Under the pieces are notes generated by a model. That model was not told the origin of the DNA. It ran no database searches and worked only from the letters and a program-made list of their open reading frames with translations. A program made the translations under genes and the position numbers. From IMG/VR virus record IMGVR_UViG_3300047560_003133, positions 1 through 31,825 of that record: a stretch of DNA of 31,825 bases. One strand, written 5' to 3'. Positions 28,797 to 31,825 of this stretch are shown in pieces (position 1 is the first letter of the stretch; each line of letters starts with the position of its first letter). This stretch comes from a virus.

Positions 28797-29499
28797 GAAT
28801 GTAGCGGTCAACCGCTGCCGCTTCAATTACTCTAAGACTAGGGTGACGGGAGTGAACAGCAAGAGAAACCGATCTCTTACGTTTGTTGGTAACAACAACA
28901 AAGGGTGCACGCATACAATGCGATACATGCGTCCACCCGCCTTCGATTCCAACAATATACTTGCAGTTTGCAATTATTTTTAAGTTGAGCTCAAACGAAT
29001 GGTGGTCACCGAGTTCGAAAAACCTTTTGTTATCAACTAAACCACGTAGACGTTCGTTCTCTTCAACGTCGAAGAATTTTTCAACGATAGGATGATTGGC
29101 GTTGAAATCTTTATGATTCAATGCGAAAGCGATCGGTCCGTGGTTATTGCCTTTCCATTGTCGTTTAAACGGCCAGTAACCAATCTTTTGGTAGCTTCCA
29201 GAAAACCACACCGTTTCATCTACTTGAGATGTTTTTTTCCAGAACTTCTCCTTACCGAATTTTACCTCTCCACGATCCTTTGTCACGGATGACCAGGTAT
29301 GGTCTATTTCGTAAGTTATATTGTATGGTGGAGGCTCGAAGGCATCCATTAGCGAAGGAATCAACTTTTCATAGTTGTGATTGGCAGGGTAATGGAATAT
29401 AATATGACAATCGGTGTCGAGACCAAGTGTAAAAAAAGAAGATATACCTTCGACGATATCCCCCATTCCACGTTTACCAAATATGTGAGCAATTTTCAT
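28789..29499 (-). CDS. Glycosyltransferase-like protein (GT9/heptosyltransferase-like C-terminus)
   Basis: 236 residues. The N-terminus MKIAHIFGKRGMGDIVEGIS is a Rossmann start with a glycine-rich turn typical of GT-B enzymes. Near the C-terminus, IANCKYIVGIEGGWTHVSHC (with EGGWTH at 186-191) and APFVVV match the donor-binding pattern D/E-G-G-x-x-H-x-A of GT9-like enzymes. It is shorter than a full heptosyltransferase (about 320-350 aa), so the first domain is reduced. Its start codon overlaps the start codon of the divergent methyltransferase gene by 2 bases. Confidence 0.6.
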   Translation of the reverse strand: MKIAHIFGKRGMGDIVEGISSFFTLGLDTDCHIIFHYPANHNYEKLIPSLMDAFEPPPYNITYEIDHTWSSVTKDRGEVKFGKEKFWKKTSQVDETVWFSGSYQKIGYWPFKRQWKGNNHGPIAFALNHKDFNANHPIVEKFFDVEENERLRGLVDNKRFFELGDHHSFELNLKIIANCKYIVGIEGGWTHVSHCMRAPFVVVTNKRKRSVSLAVHSRHPSLRVIEAAAVDRYILT

Positions 29500-30079
29500 G
29501 GCAAGAGAACAAAGTAAAAGCGCTAAGCGCAGATTTAATAACGGAAAATTTCATAACCAATACTTTGTCGGTCATGGTATCGACATTGGTGCTGGCGCTG
29601 ACTCGCTTGCACAATACCTCCATGTATTTAGAGGCATTCAAAGAATCGATTCATGGGATCAACCACAGGGTGATGCTCAATACATGGCTTCAGTCAAAGA
29701 TGACACGTATGACTTTGTTCATTCGAGTCACTGCCTCGAGCACATGGTTGATCCATACATCGCTTTGAATCATTGGATCAGGATAACAAGGCCTGGCGGC
29801 TATCTGATCATCACTGTTCCTGAGGGTCGTTTGTATGAACATGATAAATGGCCGAGTCGTTTCAACGGCGATCACAAATGGAATTTCAGAATTTCAAAGA
29901 CGCTTGGTCCATCCAGCATTTGCTTAGTGGACATGCTAATGGAATTTAGCAACGATATCGAAATACATAAGATAGAGCTAATCGATGACTTCTTCAACCC
30001 CTTGGATGGATCGGATCAAACACGTTCCGTCACTACGGAATGCAGCATCGAGATTATTTTGAGGAAATTGAATGATTGA
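29498..30079 (+). CDS. Class I SAM-dependent methyltransferase
   Basis: 193 residues. GIDIGAGADSL (27-37) is motif I. The sequence continues with RIDSWDQPQGDAQYM (motif II region), YDFVHSSHCLEHMVDPYIAL (motif IV, with the SSHCLEH form of the Methyltransf_11 type) and WIRITRPGGYLIITVPEG. No DNA-recognition domain is present. Such enzymes act on sugars, lipids or small metabolites. It overlaps the following PP-loop gene by 8 bases, so the pair is likely co-translated. Confidence 0.82.
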   Translation: MAREQSKSAKRRFNNGKFHNQYFVGHGIDIGAGADSLAQYLHVFRGIQRIDSWDQPQGDAQYMASVKDDTYDFVHSSHCLEHMVDPYIALNHWIRITRPGGYLIITVPEGRLYEHDKWPSRFNGDHKWNFRISKTLGPSSICLVDMLMEFSNDIEIHKIELIDDFFNPLDGSDQTRSVTTECSIEIILRKLND

Positions 30080-31226
30080 TAGAGGGATCTATTTTGTTAA
30101 CGGCAAACCGTTTGGCGATAAGGTTCAGGCCATATTAGAGGCTAATAAAACAAAAACAGATCTAAGTTGGAATTTTCATAGAGAGTCACTCGCCAAGCTC
30201 GATTGGACTACTGAACCTGACATCTCTCTTGCTGACTGTTATGCTTTGCGAGCACAGCAGATCCGCGACGAGTTTGATTACGTTGTTGTCATGTGCAGTG
30301 GTGGCTCCGACAGCACCAATGTACTTGATTCTTTCTTAGACAATGGCATCTTCATTGATGAGGTAGTTGCATCAGCTCCTTTGTCTGGATTGTCGTCGTG
30401 GAATTTTAACAACAAAAATACCAATGCAACTAACTTTGTCAGTGAGGTTAAGTATGCGCAAATGCCGCTAATGGATGTTGTTAGAGCCAAGTCTCCGAAA
30501 ACAAGACTTACATTGAATGATTATTTCCCTCTTCTTGTTCAACTAACACCTGATGACTTATTGTATAATCGTGCCGATGCGATTCATCCATCAGCGCTTG
30601 GACATTTTAATCTTGAACTACTGACACACCTAAAAGACATTGCAGAGTCTGGTAAAAGAATAGCTGTTGTATACGGTGTTGAGAAACCGTACCTAGTTAG
30701 AAAGAACGGCAATATTGCATATACGATTCTAGACGTTGGTTTGAATTTGATACAGCAGCCATTCAAAACAGCATACACAAATGTCACCGCAATTCCTTTT
30801 TACATTGCATTTGATTTTCCACAGCTAATGATAAAACAAGCACACGTTCTTGCAAAGTGGCTGTTTAAGCCTGAAAACGCTGGTGTACTTTCAACTGTTA
30901 GTGATGCTGGCCGGGATCAAGATTTGCCAGCAACACGTAGACGTCAAAAATATAGTGCGTACGATCGAGGAATACGTAGTTGCATTTACCCAACATCATT
31001 TGATCCAAAAGTTTTCCAGACTGATAAGCTATCACGGCTATTCTTCGCAGATATCGATTACTGGTTCTTCTCTTTGCACGGAACTACTAAACAGTATCAA
31101 GCCATGGTGTCTGAATTCAATGTGTTTAAGAAAACGATCGATCGACGATACTTCAACAACGACGAGACGGGGTTTATTATCATGGGCAATGAATATATCA
31201 TTGGGCCCGAATCATGTTTTTGTTAG
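30072..31226 (+). CDS. PP-loop (N-type ATP pyrophosphatase) enzyme, second copy type
   Basis: 384 residues. The PP-loop SGGSDS is at 76-81 after the strand YVVVMC, with the following helix TNVLDSFLDNG. An N-terminal ~65-residue segment (IYFVNGKPFGDKVQAILEAN) precedes it. Later parts (KRIAVVYGVEKPYLVRKNG, then FYIAFDFPQLMIKQAHVLAKW) are unlike QueC or CysH and resemble phage asparagine-synthetase-like ATPases without the glutaminase domain. Adenylation of an acid group is the likely chemistry; the substrate is not known. It ends in a 15-base overlap with the convergent partial gene. Confidence 0.75.
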   Translation: MIDRGIYFVNGKPFGDKVQAILEANKTKTDLSWNFHRESLAKLDWTTEPDISLADCYALRAQQIRDEFDYVVVMCSGGSDSTNVLDSFLDNGIFIDEVVASAPLSGLSSWNFNNKNTNATNFVSEVKYAQMPLMDVVRAKSPKTRLTLNDYFPLLVQLTPDDLLYNRADAIHPSALGHFNLELLTHLKDIAESGKRIAVVYGVEKPYLVRKNGNIAYTILDVGLNLIQQPFKTAYTNVTAIPFYIAFDFPQLMIKQAHVLAKWLFKPENAGVLSTVSDAGRDQDLPATRRRQKYSAYDRGIRSCIYPTSFDPKVFQTDKLSRLFFADIDYWFFSLHGTTKQYQAMVSEFNVFKKTIDRRYFNNDETGFIIMGNEYIIGPESCFC

Positions 31227-31825
31227 GTTTGTAATTGCTTTGTTATAAAAATGATTGAGCAACACGGGGTTGTGTTGGTAGTATGGTGCGATTGTAACGT
31301 ATGTCAGTTCGATAACATCGACCATCCAGTTTCGTCTTACCAGCTCATCATACGTCATCCCAAATGTCTGCTCTATTAGTCTGAAATCATCGTTCCATTT
31401 TTTCTCAAACCTATCTGCATTCAGCGGAGCACTTGTATCAAACATCTCACTCCACTTGTTAAATTCAGAACGATGTTCAAACAACCGTGATAAAGAAAGC
31501 TCAGTAAAACTTTGTGGTACATATGGTGATTCGGCAAAGTCATATCGCCAAAACCCTCTGACGAGCTCAAAAGGATCACGCATTTTGCTTTTATAGCACA
31601 TGAAGAAAATTGACGGCTTGGTACCTGCTAAGCCAGTTGGGTCGAGAAGTACCTTAAGCACGCCTAAAATGAAAAAGAACGGTAGGTGATAGTCATCACA
31701 GACGATCCTGATCGGAACAACATTGGGTAGTTCTATAGCAAGGGGGTCTCTACAGTAGTGCGATTGAACAACATAGTGTTTGTCTGCGTATTGTGATAAT
31801 ATCTCTTTTGAGCGCAGCGATGCCA
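31212..31825 (-). CDS. Unknown protein, partial (N-terminus off right edge)
   Basis: The minus-strand frame is open from the right edge to the TGA/TAA-type stop at 31212, giving at least 203 residues. A GTG at 31661 could be misread as the start, but the open frame continues upstream with ordinary protein sequence (YADKHYVVQSHYCRD, LPNVVPIRIVCDDYH). The visible part is soluble and aromatic-rich, ending in HFYNKAITNLTKT. The upstream SHYCRD...IRIVCDD layout is faintly like sulfotransferase-type proteins, but no P-loop is visible, so no function is assigned. Confidence 0.7.
   Translation of the reverse strand, partial: ASLRSKEILSQYADKHYVVQSHYCRDPLAIELPNVVPIRIVCDDYHLPFFFILGVLKVLLDPTGLAGTKPSIFFMCYKSKMRDPFELVRGFWRYDFAESPYVPQSFTELSLSRLFEHRSEFNKWSEMFDTSAPLNADRFEKKWNDDFRLIEQTFGMTYDELVRRNWMVDVIELTYVTIAPYYQHNPVLLNHFYNKAITNLTKT

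Noticed and set aside
31212-31661. A complete gene starting at GTG 31661
   Set aside because: The frame stays open to the right edge with ordinary protein sequence, so the gene is partial and starts outside the window.

Overview
The window is part of the genome of a T4-like contractile-tailed phage (a myovirus). The left half carries recognisable T4 baseplate, tail and replication genes: homologues of T4 genes 6, 25, 5, 27, 53, 48, 4, 54, 26, 32, 59 and 33. The right half is an accessory region of the kind seen in environmental T4-like phages, with metabolic, sugar- or protein-modifying, lysis and membrane genes. The host is not named by any gene. Two features point to a proteobacterium and most simply to a betaproteobacterium: a circularly permuted two-piece tmRNA with a 10-residue tag, and a TctC/Bug-type periplasmic solute-binding protein. 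This host call is an inference.

Layout. Bases 1-7909 are one minus-strand late operon, read from gp48 through gp53, gp27, gp5, gp25 and gp6 into a large wedge/fibre-like structural gene that runs off the left edge. At 7909-7922 it diverges from a plus-strand late operon (gp4, an unrecognised head/tail protein, gp54, gp26 and two long helical/proline-rich proteins, the second with a GH19 muralytic domain). A slippery T tract at the end of gp26 opens a -1 frame extension, a candidate programmed frameshift like those of tail-assembly chaperones. The plus operon converges stop-to-stop with a minus-strand replication/late-transcription block (gp33, gp59, gp32; 13917-15738).

Bases 15799-21606 are a tightly overlapping plus-strand operon: fatty acid desaturase, two tandem paralogues of unknown function, a sulfotransferase-like protein, TctC, a 2OG-Fe(II)-oxygenase-like protein, a methyltransferase and several very small membrane proteins. 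Bases 21587-27303 hold most of the sigma70-like promoters, small genes, a possible structured RNA, a PP-loop enzyme, a minus-strand hydroxylase + GT25 glycosyltransferase pair, a ligase-related protein, a DUF932 protein, the tmRNA gene and a GIY-YIG homing endonuclease abutting it. Bases 27304-31825 hold a phage-encoded outer-membrane barrel, a SleB-type cell-wall hydrolase with a candidate holin, a second glycosyltransferase, a second methyltransferase, a second PP-loop enzyme and a partial unknown gene.

How the genes fit together. The left half builds the baseplate, tube and tape measure and supplies single-strand-binding protein, helicase loader and late co-activator. The right half appears to remodel the infected cell: membrane lipids (desaturase), uptake (TctC), envelope (outer-membrane protein), surface or protein glycans (glycosyltransferases, sulfotransferase, methyltransferases, hydroxylases), ribosome rescue (tmRNA) and finally lysis (SleB/holin). 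The most notable items are the permuted tmRNA with an intact G3.U70 alanine identity pair, the gp26 frameshift, the adjacent hydroxylase/GT25 pair, and the unpartnered TctC receptor. No CRISPR array, canonical tRNA or insertion sequence was seen.
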